A DNA stretch of 64,000 bases from Oppiella nova (lineage: Eukaryota; Arthropoda; Arachnida; Sarcoptiformes; Oppiidae). Position numbers and translations under genes: made by a program. The stretch spans positions 1-64,000 of the forward strand of contig CAJPVJ010000004.1 of assembly GCA_905397405.1 (NCBI GenBank). The letters run 5' to 3'. Each line of letters opens with the position of its first letter. Within the stretch, counting starts at the first letter, position 1. This document shows, one piece after another, positions 57,384-64,000 of this stretch. A model generated the notes under the pieces. It searched no databases, was not told where the DNA came from, and saw only the letters and a list, made by a program, of their open reading frames with translations.

Positions 57384-57398
57384 GCGCACACAGTTTAT

Positions 57399-57475
57399 GG
57401 CTATGTAGCTCAGTTGGTTAGAGCACCGCACTCATAATGCGGGGGTCACAGGTTCAAGTCCCGTCATAGCCACCA
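57399..57475 (+). tRNA. tRNA-Met (CAT), elongator
   Basis: 77 nt with encoded 3' CCA. Acceptor arms GGCTATG / CATAGCC, D arm GCTCAGTTGGTTAGAGC, anticodon loop CTCATAA with anticodon CAT, and T arm with GGTTCAAGTCC. The first base pair is G-C, unlike the initiator (C-A mismatch), and the sequence is close to E. coli elongator tRNA-Met. A lysidine-modified tRNA-Ile2 also has CAT, but the body matches the Met elongator better. Confidence 0.95.
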
Positions 57476-57482
57476 TTTTTAT

Positions 57483-57513
57483 AGACCATGCTCACTGCAT
57501 GGTCTCTTTTTTT
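57483..57513 (+). terminator. Terminator of tRNA-Met
   Basis: Perfect 9-bp inverted repeat AGACCATGC / GCATGGTCT, five-nt loop, then CTTTTTTT. Confidence 0.92.
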
Positions 57514-57605
57514 GTGCATCATCAAAAGATCAGTAGATACAGATAAAAATTATCATCATGTATGAATATTTAGAACACTGAAAAAATCCAGTTGAATGTT
57601 TATTT

Positions 57606-57928
57606 GGGTCTGTTGACAATTCGTCTACGTTTGCGACTACGTGTGTTTTTTAGGCGATACTAGGCACGAAATACGAAATTTAGTCATTCTAAATGATGAG
57701 AAACATCGTTTCGCAAGGTAACACGTAGCGGCAAAAAACACGCTAGTCCTCCGCTGCGCCTTGCGCTGCAAACAAAGCAGTGCTTTGTTCTTGCTCAGGG
57801 TTGTGGTTAAAATTATCTCAGCCTTCGTTATGAAACTCGAAAATAGTCTCGCTATTCTCTTCGTTTCATGTCTTGCCTGCTCAATTTTAACCTACAACGC
57901 AAGCCATTTATGAAATGTCAACAGACCC
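57606..57928 (+). mobile_element. Non-coding inverted-repeat element, copy B (MITE-like)
   Basis: 323 bp with perfect 13-bp terminal inverted repeats GGGTCTGTTGACA / TGTCAACAGACCC. The inside lacks a credible gene and is rich in hairpins: AACAAAGCA-G-TGCTTTGTT, ATTTAG / CTAAAT, and ACGTGT / ACACGT. It is related to 4262-4491 in the same orientation. Its right end supplies the last base of the stop codon of the adjacent minus-strand gene. No convincing target-site duplication was seen. No transposase of matching ends occurs in the window. Confidence 0.75.
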
Positions 57929-58971
57929 TAAGCTTTTTCTGCTAAATAATTTTCTATAAATCTTTGTGTTTGCGTGTCAAGGTAGAATGGCGCAATCAAG
58001 GATTGAATGATCTCATCCAATAAGCCATGTTGATCCAAAGCACTTAGTGTATGTGGAATAAAGCGATCTGCTTCGATAAATAAATCGTTTTGATCTAAGC
58101 CAACAGAGTGTAGTAATTCTTGTAAGCTATATTCGCCAAAGTATTCATAAAATGCTTCGACAACATTTAAAATGACCTGTTGCATATATTCTGTTTGACG
58201 TAATTCTTTCCAAGTTTCATAAACAAGAATAAAGAATTCCTCAAAATCAATGGATTGAACTTGAGAGAAAGCCTCTTTTAATGAGCGTTGCTTAACTTCA
58301 TTCCAAACATGTGTAGTGATATCTGCCAGGTCTTCATTAGGCAGTAGAATGATATTGCTGAGTTGGCTACGGATAGCAGTTGCGAGTTGTTGTTCTAATT
58401 TAAGCTCAATATTGTGTTGTTGATCTTGAATAAAGCTGATGACTTTAGCGCCAATACGGTTATGTTTCACTGTGTATTGACGTAGCTGGTTGAGCCAAGG
58501 GGTGTTGCTTTCTAAAATCTGATTGGCAAGCTGTAGGCTAACCTGTTGAATCTGCGGGTTGTGCTGTAAGTTTTCTTGAATATAGTCTCTAAATTGTTCT
58601 AATTCTAAGATTTTAAACATCCACAGTTCAAAAGATTCATCTGAGAGTAGATCATTGAAAATGGTTTGACTATGAATGGCATATTGATGAATTTTTTGAG
58701 CGACGACACCGATAAATTCAAGAATATCTGCGCCTAAATTCAATTCAAAAGCATATTTTTGCACTACAGACTGGAGTTGCTCAAGTTGAATCACATTTTT
58801 TAAAAGGATTTTGTCTGCATTTTGATAGGTTTGGGAAATAAAATTTTGAATAAATTGCGGATTTTTTTGATCTAAGAGTTGTTTTTTAATAAAGCGAACT
58901 TGCTCAAGCAATAATGCTTGAGCAAGTTCCTGAGCAAAGCTCGAAGGTGGAGGTGAATTATTCACATTCAC
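57928..58971 (-). CDS. Hypothetical all-helical protein downstream of nadE
   Basis: 347 aa, not recognised. Nearly all alpha-helix by composition, rich in Gln, Leu, Ile, Glu and Asn, no signal peptide or membrane segment, no Cys. The middle part (QLANQILESNTPWLNQLRQYTVKHNRIGAKVISFIQDQQHNIELKLEQQL) recalls DUF445-like helical repeats only loosely. The gene starts 5 bp after the nadE stop, so it is co-transcribed with nadE. Its stop codon TAG includes one base of the repeat element, so the original C-terminus may have been a little different. Confidence 0.75.
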   Translation of the reverse strand: MNVNNSPPPSSFAQELAQALLLEQVRFIKKQLLDQKNPQFIQNFISQTYQNADKILLKNVIQLEQLQSVVQKYAFELNLGADILEFIGVVAQKIHQYAIHSQTIFNDLLSDESFELWMFKILELEQFRDYIQENLQHNPQIQQVSLQLANQILESNTPWLNQLRQYTVKHNRIGAKVISFIQDQQHNIELKLEQQLATAIRSQLSNIILLPNEDLADITTHVWNEVKQRSLKEAFSQVQSIDFEEFFILVYETWKELRQTEYMQQVILNVVEAFYEYFGEYSLQELLHSVGLDQNDLFIEADRFIPHTLSALDQHGLLDEIIQSLIAPFYLDTQTQRFIENYLAEKA

Positions 58972-58976
58972 GAGGC

Positions 58977-60602
58977 TTATACACCTGCTTTCCAGCCATT
59001 TACAATCGGATAACGGCGTTCACGGCTAAATGCGCGTGAGCTAATACGTGGTCCAATTGAACCTTGACGACGTTTGTATTCATTGCGGTCGACAAGCTGA
59101 ATGACTTTTTCCACGATTGCACGTTCAAAACCTTTGGCAATGATGTCTTCTTGGCTTTGTTCTTCCTCAATATATGCATATAGAATGGCATCAAGTACAT
59201 CATAAGCAGGTAAAGAGTCTTGGTCTTTTTGATCAGGACGAAGTTCTGCTGATGGTGGACGAGAAATAACCCGTTCAGGAATCACAGGCGTTTCAGAAAT
59301 ACTGTTACGGTACTTAGCCAATTCAAAAACAATAGTTTTATAAACATCTTTGAGTACAGCAAAACCACCTACCATATCGCCATACAGTGTGCAATAACCT
59401 ACAGAAAGCTCAGACTTATTGCCTGTTGCAAGCACAAGGTTACCAAACTTATTAGATAAGCCCATAAGCAATGTACCACGTGCACGCGCTTGAAGGTTTT
59501 CTTCAGTTGTATCCGCAGGTGAGTTACCAAAGAATGGGAATAAGGTCTGCATAAAGCTATTTACGATAGGATGAATTTCGGCAATACCAAAAGTAACGCC
59601 CATGCGTTTTGCTTGTTCAGTTGCATCTTCCACACTAATTTGTGATGTGTAAGTATAAGGCATCATCACGGCTTGAACTTTATCTGCACCAATCGCATCA
59701 ACTGCAATTGCCAAGGTTAAAGCTGAGTCGATACCGCCCGATAGTCCTAAAATCACACCAGGGAAACCAGAGCGTTGTACATAGTCGCGTGTTGCTAAAA
59801 CCAAAGCTTGATAGATCTCAGCCATAGTGTTTAATGCTGGCGCAGCTTCAACCACTTGATAGGCTTTATTTTCTATTTGATAGTCAGCAAAGTAGAGATC
59901 TTCTTTAAAGCTTGGTGCTTGTAACGCAACTTCACCTGAATGGTTAATAACAAAACTGGTCCCATCAAAAATGAGATCATCTTGACCGCCCACTTGGTTG
60001 ATATAAACCACATTGAGATGGAGCTGTTTTGCCAACTCTTTTAATGTTTCGATACGATGTTGCGGTTTGCCGACTTCATAAGGTGAAGCATTCAAGACCA
60101 AAACACTTTCCACATTGAGTTGAGCAAGCTGTTGAACTGTATTTAAAGACCATACATCTTCGCAAATCAGGACCCCGAACTTATGACCTAAGTACTCAAA
60201 TACAAGATGTTGATGTCCCTCATTAAAATAACGCTTTTCATCAAAAACGCTATAATTAGGAAGATTTTGTTTGTTGTAGACCCCTAAAACTTGTCCATCT
60301 TTCATCACTGCAGCAGCATTGTAGCGTTGACCATCGTCTGTAAGATTGGCAAAACCAAATACCATCACGATGTCTTTAACAGTAGACAATTTCTCGAAAG
60401 CTTGTGCAGTACGCTTTGCTAGGCTTGGGCGTAAAAGCAAATCTTCGGCAGGGTAACCGATTATAGAAAGTTCAGGGAAAACAACAATTTCAGCATTCTG
60501 TTTTTTTGCATCATTGGCTTGTTCAATCATTTTTTGAACGTTCGACTCAATATCACCAATGAATGGAGAGAATTGCGCGAGAGCAATTTTAAAACTTTTC
60601 AT
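58977..60602 (-). CDS. nadE: Glutamine-dependent NAD+ synthetase
   Basis: 541 aa. N-terminal nitrilase-type glutaminase domain (KIALAQFSPFIGDIESN, EIVVFPELSIIGYPAEDLLLR with catalytic Glu, LICEDVWS with catalytic Cys) and C-terminal ATP-pyrophosphatase domain (GVILGLSGGIDSALTLAIAVDAIG; TGNKSELSVGYCTLYGDMVGGFAVLKDVYKT). It turns deamido-NAD into NAD with glutamine as nitrogen source. Length and domain order are normal for the short two-domain bacterial form. First gene of an operon with the helical protein. Confidence 0.96.
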   Translation of the reverse strand: MKSFKIALAQFSPFIGDIESNVQKMIEQANDAKKQNAEIVVFPELSIIGYPAEDLLLRPSLAKRTAQAFEKLSTVKDIVMVFGFANLTDDGQRYNAAAVMKDGQVLGVYNKQNLPNYSVFDEKRYFNEGHQHLVFEYLGHKFGVLICEDVWSLNTVQQLAQLNVESVLVLNASPYEVGKPQHRIETLKELAKQLHLNVVYINQVGGQDDLIFDGTSFVINHSGEVALQAPSFKEDLYFADYQIENKAYQVVEAAPALNTMAEIYQALVLATRDYVQRSGFPGVILGLSGGIDSALTLAIAVDAIGADKVQAVMMPYTYTSQISVEDATEQAKRMGVTFGIAEIHPIVNSFMQTLFPFFGNSPADTTEENLQARARGTLLMGLSNKFGNLVLATGNKSELSVGYCTLYGDMVGGFAVLKDVYKTIVFELAKYRNSISETPVIPERVISRPPSAELRPDQKDQDSLPAYDVLDAILYAYIEEEQSQEDIIAKGFERAIVEKVIQLVDRNEYKRRQGSIGPRISSRAFSRERRYPIVNGWKAGV

Positions 60603-60988
60603 TTAAACCAAATCCTATTCCAATAGGGTAATTTATACACAAGTTGTTGATTTTTAAAATGTAGTTATTCAACATATGTGTATAGATATCACAGAAATTG
60701 CCAAAGGGCGAAACTATAAAATCATTAAAAAATCATCAAAATCTTTATTTTCTTGCAAGGCAAAAATTTCAGACATTGAGTATTTTAACTAAAAAAACGT
60801 CAGAAGCTAGTAATTCATCAAGTTTATTCAATACACCATCAATGACCTCATGAATTTAGTGTATTTTTTTTATAGAAACTAGTGATTTTTCATTATTTTT
60901 TGAATTTTATATTGGAAAGGATTAGCTTTAATTTATTTTTGTGAAATACATCACTTAAATTGTTTAAATTAGCATCAAAACAAGGGAC
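60603..60988. other. Gap between nadE and HExxH protein
   Basis: 386 bp, AT-rich. It includes the nadE promoter and a weak hairpin AATACAC / GTGTATT with T run (60830-60869) whose parent transcript is unclear. No gene seen. Confidence 0.35.
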
Positions 60989-61498
60989 TTAAATAGAATG
61001 ATTGACTGCATTTTTATCCAGAATAATATTTTCAATTCGATTTAAATAAATATCTTTGGCAATATCGCCTTGTTGCTCAATATTGTAATCGAAATAAGCT
61101 TTTCCTTGAATGAGGGTGTAGCGATAAGGGTTATATTTACCAAAACTCAGGTAAAGTGCGGACTGTAAAATCGCCCCCTTCAGTAATACATTTTCATGAC
61201 GCTGATATTGATAAATATGGGCCATTTCATGAATAAAAACAGCTTGATAACCCAAGCTCATACAGGAAAAGTCTTCACAATAGTCTGCATCTTTTAAGTG
61301 AATATAACCATTGGGCGCCATCAAAATACCAACAGGCTGCCACGGTAAATAAGGATGATTCATCACCTTGACTTGGCTGTAGTCAATTAAATCTCCAAAT
61401 ACACTTTGGCTAATACGAATTTCACCCTCCGTCAATTTACGATACTTGAATTGATCCAATTGAAGAAGCTGTACAAAGCGCCAAATGAAATTGAACAT
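60989..61498 (-). CDS. Putative zinc metallopeptidase (HExxH), Vgr-related family
   Basis: 169 aa. HEMAH at 90-94 in VFIHEMAHIYQYQ is a zincin motif, with a probable third acidic ligand in YFDYNIEQQGDIAKD. The segments EGEIRISQSVFGDLIDYSQVKVMN and MAPNGYIHLKDADYCEDFS follow a family often called 'vgr-related' in annotations because of association in some genomes. No signal peptide. No type VI secretion gene or cognate immunity-like gene is beside it. Protease activity and role are inference. Confidence 0.75.
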   Translation of the reverse strand: MFNFIWRFVQLLQLDQFKYRKLTEGEIRISQSVFGDLIDYSQVKVMNHPYLPWQPVGILMAPNGYIHLKDADYCEDFSCMSLGYQAVFIHEMAHIYQYQRHENVLLKGAILQSALYLSFGKYNPYRYTLIQGKAYFDYNIEQQGDIAKDIYLNRIENIILDKNAVNHSI

Positions 61499-61953
61499 TG
61501 TTTTATTTTGTGCTGTGTAAAAAGTACATCATGAAGTTTAGCACTGATTCAGTGTGACCCAAAGATTAACTGTGGCCCAGATACACCACGATAAAAAAGC
61601 TCTCTATTGTTATATGTGCTGACATGAACCTTTTCTTGTTGCCTGATTTCAGTAATGTAGAGCATCCGTGGTTAAGGGTTGGCATACCTAAGATTTAAAT
61701 CATGATTTAAGCCAAAGCTGATGACTTGTCCGCAAAGGTCATTATTTATCAGTAGAGGCAAGCTCAGGCCTTATTTGTCAGACACTTTATTGAATAGTCA
61801 TAAATTGCCAATGGATTGACCTGAAATGTCAGTGGTATTTGAATCCAGATGACTTACTTTTCCAACATAAATAGGATTTTTTTACTTGAAATGTGAATTT
61901 GAACTGGTTTTCAGTCAAATCCTTGATCCCTAAATAAACAATAGGTGCTTCAT
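61499..61953. promoter_or_regulatory. Promoter region of first PF10118-type gene, duplicated downstream
   Basis: 455 bp. The block 61741-61810 (TTATCAGTAGAGGCAA..., then TTGTCAGACAC and GTCATAAATTGC) reappears with changes at 63066-63135 before the second copy of the gene, so the control region was duplicated with the gene. The palindrome here (61775-61785) is imperfect. No gene found. Confidence 0.5.
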
Positions 61954-62910
61954 ATGTTACTTGCTAAGCCTGTCAAAAAAGTGTTTGCAAAAGCTTTTCC
62001 AAGTCGATTGCCTAATTTAAAAGATCAGATTGCGAATATCCCGATTCGTCACTTCAATTTTAAATTTAGCCCAGATGAGTTGGATGTTAAATTTTTTATG
62101 CAAAAAGAGTGGGCGACTGCTTATTTTGCCGCACTGTCAATTTTTTTGACCTATGGTGAAGAGTTGGTGATCGAAACCGCACGACATCATCGTGATCAAA
62201 TACAAGACCCTGTTTTAAAACAGCGTCTAACCAGTTTGATTGGGCAAGAGGCAATTCACTCAAAAGTCCATGAAGAATACAATGAAACCATGATTCCAAA
62301 TAATTTGCCTGTGCAGTTATATCGGTTTTTAGCAGAACAGGTTTTTAATCATACTTTTTTAAAATTCCCACAACCTTTAAAGCTTTCAATGATGGCTGGG
62401 ATTGAGCATTTCACAGCTGTCTTTGCTCAATATGCCATGACGCATCAAGACATCTTTAATCATTCTCTTGATGAAAAAACACGTGCTTTATGGTTATGGC
62501 ATATGCTGGAAGAGTCTGAGCATAAAGATATTGCTTATGATACTTATCAAGTGCTTTCTGCAAATTATCCATTACGAATTTCAGGATTCTTTATTGCGTT
62601 GATTACTTTGGGTCTAGGCGTGGGCGCTGGCGCATTGATGTTGCCATTTTTACGACGTCCAATGAATAGCTTTAGTCTAAGTTTTTGGAAAGAGGCAAAG
62701 GGCAGTTGGGATTTATTATTTAGTCGAGACAATGGTGTTTTTGGTAGCAGTTTAGGTCATATTTTTGATTATTTGCGTCCAGACTTTCATCCTAATGATC
62801 ATGATACAACTGAGCTTTTAGAATATTTCAAAAAAGAATTACTTGATCCTGAAACAGGCACACTCACCCCTTATTTTGTTAAAGCGTTTACCCCTGCTTT
62901 ACGGATGTAA
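61954..62910 (+). CDS. Metal-dependent hydrolase family protein (PF10118 type), copy 1
   Basis: 318 aa, helical, ferritin-like pattern. Likely metal-binding sites: GEELVIETARHHRDQI, GQEAIHSKVHEEYN and HMLEESEHKDIAYDTYQ, each with Glu/His pairs. SLSAAYFAALSIFLTYGEE and GIEHFTAVFAQYAM are also typical. A hydrophobic pair of helices (IALITLGLGVGAGALMLPFL) follows near residue 215. The PF10118 name 'metal-dependent hydrolase' is a prediction; the reaction is unknown. ATG 61954 follows AGG; a GTG three codons earlier is possible. A paralogue follows in tandem. Confidence 0.85.
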   Translation: MLLAKPVKKVFAKAFPSRLPNLKDQIANIPIRHFNFKFSPDELDVKFFMQKEWATAYFAALSIFLTYGEELVIETARHHRDQIQDPVLKQRLTSLIGQEAIHSKVHEEYNETMIPNNLPVQLYRFLAEQVFNHTFLKFPQPLKLSMMAGIEHFTAVFAQYAMTHQDIFNHSLDEKTRALWLWHMLEESEHKDIAYDTYQVLSANYPLRISGFFIALITLGLGVGAGALMLPFLRRPMNSFSLSFWKEAKGSWDLLFSRDNGVFGSSLGHIFDYLRPDFHPNDHDTTELLEYFKKELLDPETGTLTPYFVKAFTPALRM

Positions 62911-63289
62911 TTTTATTCAATCTTAGCGTTCAAATTTTCTATTCAATATAAAAACGATGTTGTAGATCAATACTGAGCTTTTCCGTCAATTTTGTTGAAG
63001 GAAAAGCTTTTTTTAAAAAGCTGTGATTTTAACCAAGCACTTCATAAAAATTGTTTTTAAGGGACATTCTTTATCAGTGGAGGCAACTCTTAAAAGTGAT
63101 TGTCTGACAATTATCTAAGGTTGTCATAATTTGCAAACCGAATGAATGCATGTGCCAATGGTAATTGACAAAGCATGTCGTAATTTTTAGCCATCAAAGT
63201 AGAGTTTTTACTCAAAAGGCGATCTGTAGCTCATCAGCGTAAAGACGATGAAATGGATTGCCATATTAAATGAATAAAGAGTACCAGCT
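62911..63289. promoter_or_regulatory. Promoter region of second PF10118-type gene with perfect palindrome
   Basis: 379 bp. Contains ATTGTCTGACAAT (63099-63111), a perfect extended form of the TTGTC-N-GACAA palindrome, in the block duplicated from 61741-61810. No gene seen. Confidence 0.55.
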
Positions 63290-64000
63290 ATGTTCGCTAA
63301 GCCAATTAAGAAAGCCGTTGCTAAAGTTTTTGCTGCGGCACCATTCAGTCTGGAAAATCAAACGCCGATTATTCCAATTCGTCATATGAAGTTTGATTTT
63401 GATCCAGCGCAAGTAGATCACCGATTTTATATGGATGCAGAATTGGCAAGTGCATATTTTGCGTCATTGTCGATTTTCTTAACTCGTGGTGAAGATCTTG
63501 TGATTGATACTGCTCGTTATCATCGTGATTTCATTACTGATCCATTATTGAAGCAACGTGTTACTTCATTGATTGGTCAAGAGGCGATTCATTCAAAAAT
63601 GCATGAAGAGTTAAATGATGCTTATTTAATTCGTGATTTGCCAGTAAAGCTGTTTCGTACTTGGGCTGGCTGGGCTTTTGAATATGGGTTTGAGCGTCTT
63701 CCACAACCGATGAAATTGTCGTTGATGGCTGGTATCGAACATTTTACTGCGGTACTTGCAGAATACATGATGAATCATGAAGAAGTGTTCTTCCGTTCGC
63801 AAGATGAAAAACAACGGGCAATCTGGATGTGGCATATGCTTGAAGAATCAGAGCATAAGGATATTGCTTTCGATGTGTTTCAAGAATTATCAAATAACTA
63901 TTTATTACGTATTGCTGGATTCTTTCCCGCATTGATCACGATTTTGGTGCTGATTTCAGCTGCATCATTTTTAGTTCCTTTTTATCGCAATCCTAAGAAC
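63290..64000 (+). CDS. Metal-dependent hydrolase family protein (PF10118 type), copy 2 (partial)
   Basis: 237 codons to the window edge; no stop in the window. It is clearly a paralogue of the gene at 61954: MFAKPIKKAVAKVFAAAPF start, YFASLSIFLTRGEDLVIDTARYHRD, VTSLIGQEAIHSKMHEELND, LPQPMKLSLMAGIEHFTAVLAEYMM and WHMLEESEHKDIAFDVFQEL. The same metal-binding Glu/His blocks are kept. The tandem arrangement with a matching upstream region shows a whole-unit duplication, now well diverged. Confidence 0.88.
   Translation, partial: MFAKPIKKAVAKVFAAAPFSLENQTPIIPIRHMKFDFDPAQVDHRFYMDAELASAYFASLSIFLTRGEDLVIDTARYHRDFITDPLLKQRVTSLIGQEAIHSKMHEELNDAYLIRDLPVKLFRTWAGWAFEYGFERLPQPMKLSLMAGIEHFTAVLAEYMMNHEEVFFRSQDEKQRAIWMWHMLEESEHKDIAFDVFQELSNNYLLRIAGFFPALITILVLISAASFLVPFYRNPKN

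Noticed and set aside
60830-60869. Hairpin with T run as a terminator of an unseen gene or small RNA
   Set aside because: Stem is only 7 bp with a 22-nt loop, and no promoter or frame leads into it.
60989-61498. HExxH protein as a type VI secretion effector
   Set aside because: Only a family-name link; there is no vgrG, hcp, immunity or PAAR gene nearby.
1-64000. CRISPR arrays, prophage genes, integrases or complete insertion sequences
   Set aside because: No regularly spaced direct repeats, phage structural genes or transposase/integrase motifs were seen in any frame.

Overview
The window is a chromosomal segment of a low-GC gammaproteobacterium, almost certainly an Acinetobacter species. 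Evidence for this includes a wax-ester synthase very like AtfA of A. baylyi ADP1, the order rubA-rubB-estB-oxyR known from ADP1, the Acinetobacter/Pseudomonas-type order carA-carB-greA next to yhbY-rlmE-ftsH-folP, and a tyrosine-catabolism cluster. I cannot name the species. No prophage, CRISPR array or complete insertion sequence was seen. Mobile-DNA traces are limited to two copies of a short non-coding inverted-repeat element and one greA 3'-end scar.

Layout. 1-2.7 kb: end of mreD, maf, RNase G and a 57-aa protein. 2.7-8.3 kb: wax-ester synthase, cysH, thrH, an MFS pump divergent from a TetR regulator. 8.3-16.3 kb: tesA divergent from a YbbA/YbbP-type ABC exporter, rhomboid protease, mtgA, ppk. 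16.4-21.4 kb: a second MFS pump and the rubA-rubB-estB-oxyR operon. 21.9-29.4 kb: apt, two small hydrolase/lipid-fold proteins, a periplasmic TonB-C-like protein, lysS, trpS, a DUF808 membrane protein and a YpfJ-type metallopeptidase. 29.6-34.4 kb: Na+/H+ antiporter, secreted lipase-like hydrolase, alkyltransferase-like DNA repair protein, universal stress protein, orphan enoyl-CoA isomerase. 34.7-41.3 kb: tyrosine degradation (hpd, IclR regulator, a VOC protein, maiA, fahA, aromatic amino-acid permease). 41.4-46.5 kb: CatB-like acetyltransferase, methyltransferase, Fur-controlled siderophore receptor, greA. 46.6-57.2 kb: carB, carA, a coiled-coil protein, DOMON-like protein, yhbY, rlmE, ftsH, folP, DUF5713-like protein. 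57.4-64 kb: tRNA-Met, repeat element, hypothetical protein, nadE, HExxH protein, and two tandem PF10118-type proteins, the second cut by the window edge.

How genes work together. The tyrosine cluster would turn 4-hydroxyphenylpyruvate into fumarate and acetoacetate, but the canonical cupin homogentisate dioxygenase (hmgA) is not in the window. The VOC protein co-transcribed with maiA and fahA sits where that step is expected, which is the most interesting functional hypothesis here. Rubredoxin and its reductase supply electrons for alkane hydroxylation, and the wax-ester synthase stores the resulting acyl groups. The siderophore receptor has a clear Fur box.

Other points worth a second look are a greA 3'-end remnant on the far side of the siderophore receptor gene, an 11-bp palindrome (TTGTC-N-GACAA) recurring in several promoter regions, a shared operator-like sequence in the two tyrosine-cluster promoters, a carAB leader with nested terminator-like hairpins, and the two-copy inverted-repeat element. 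Family assignments come from reading motifs by eye; no database search was run.
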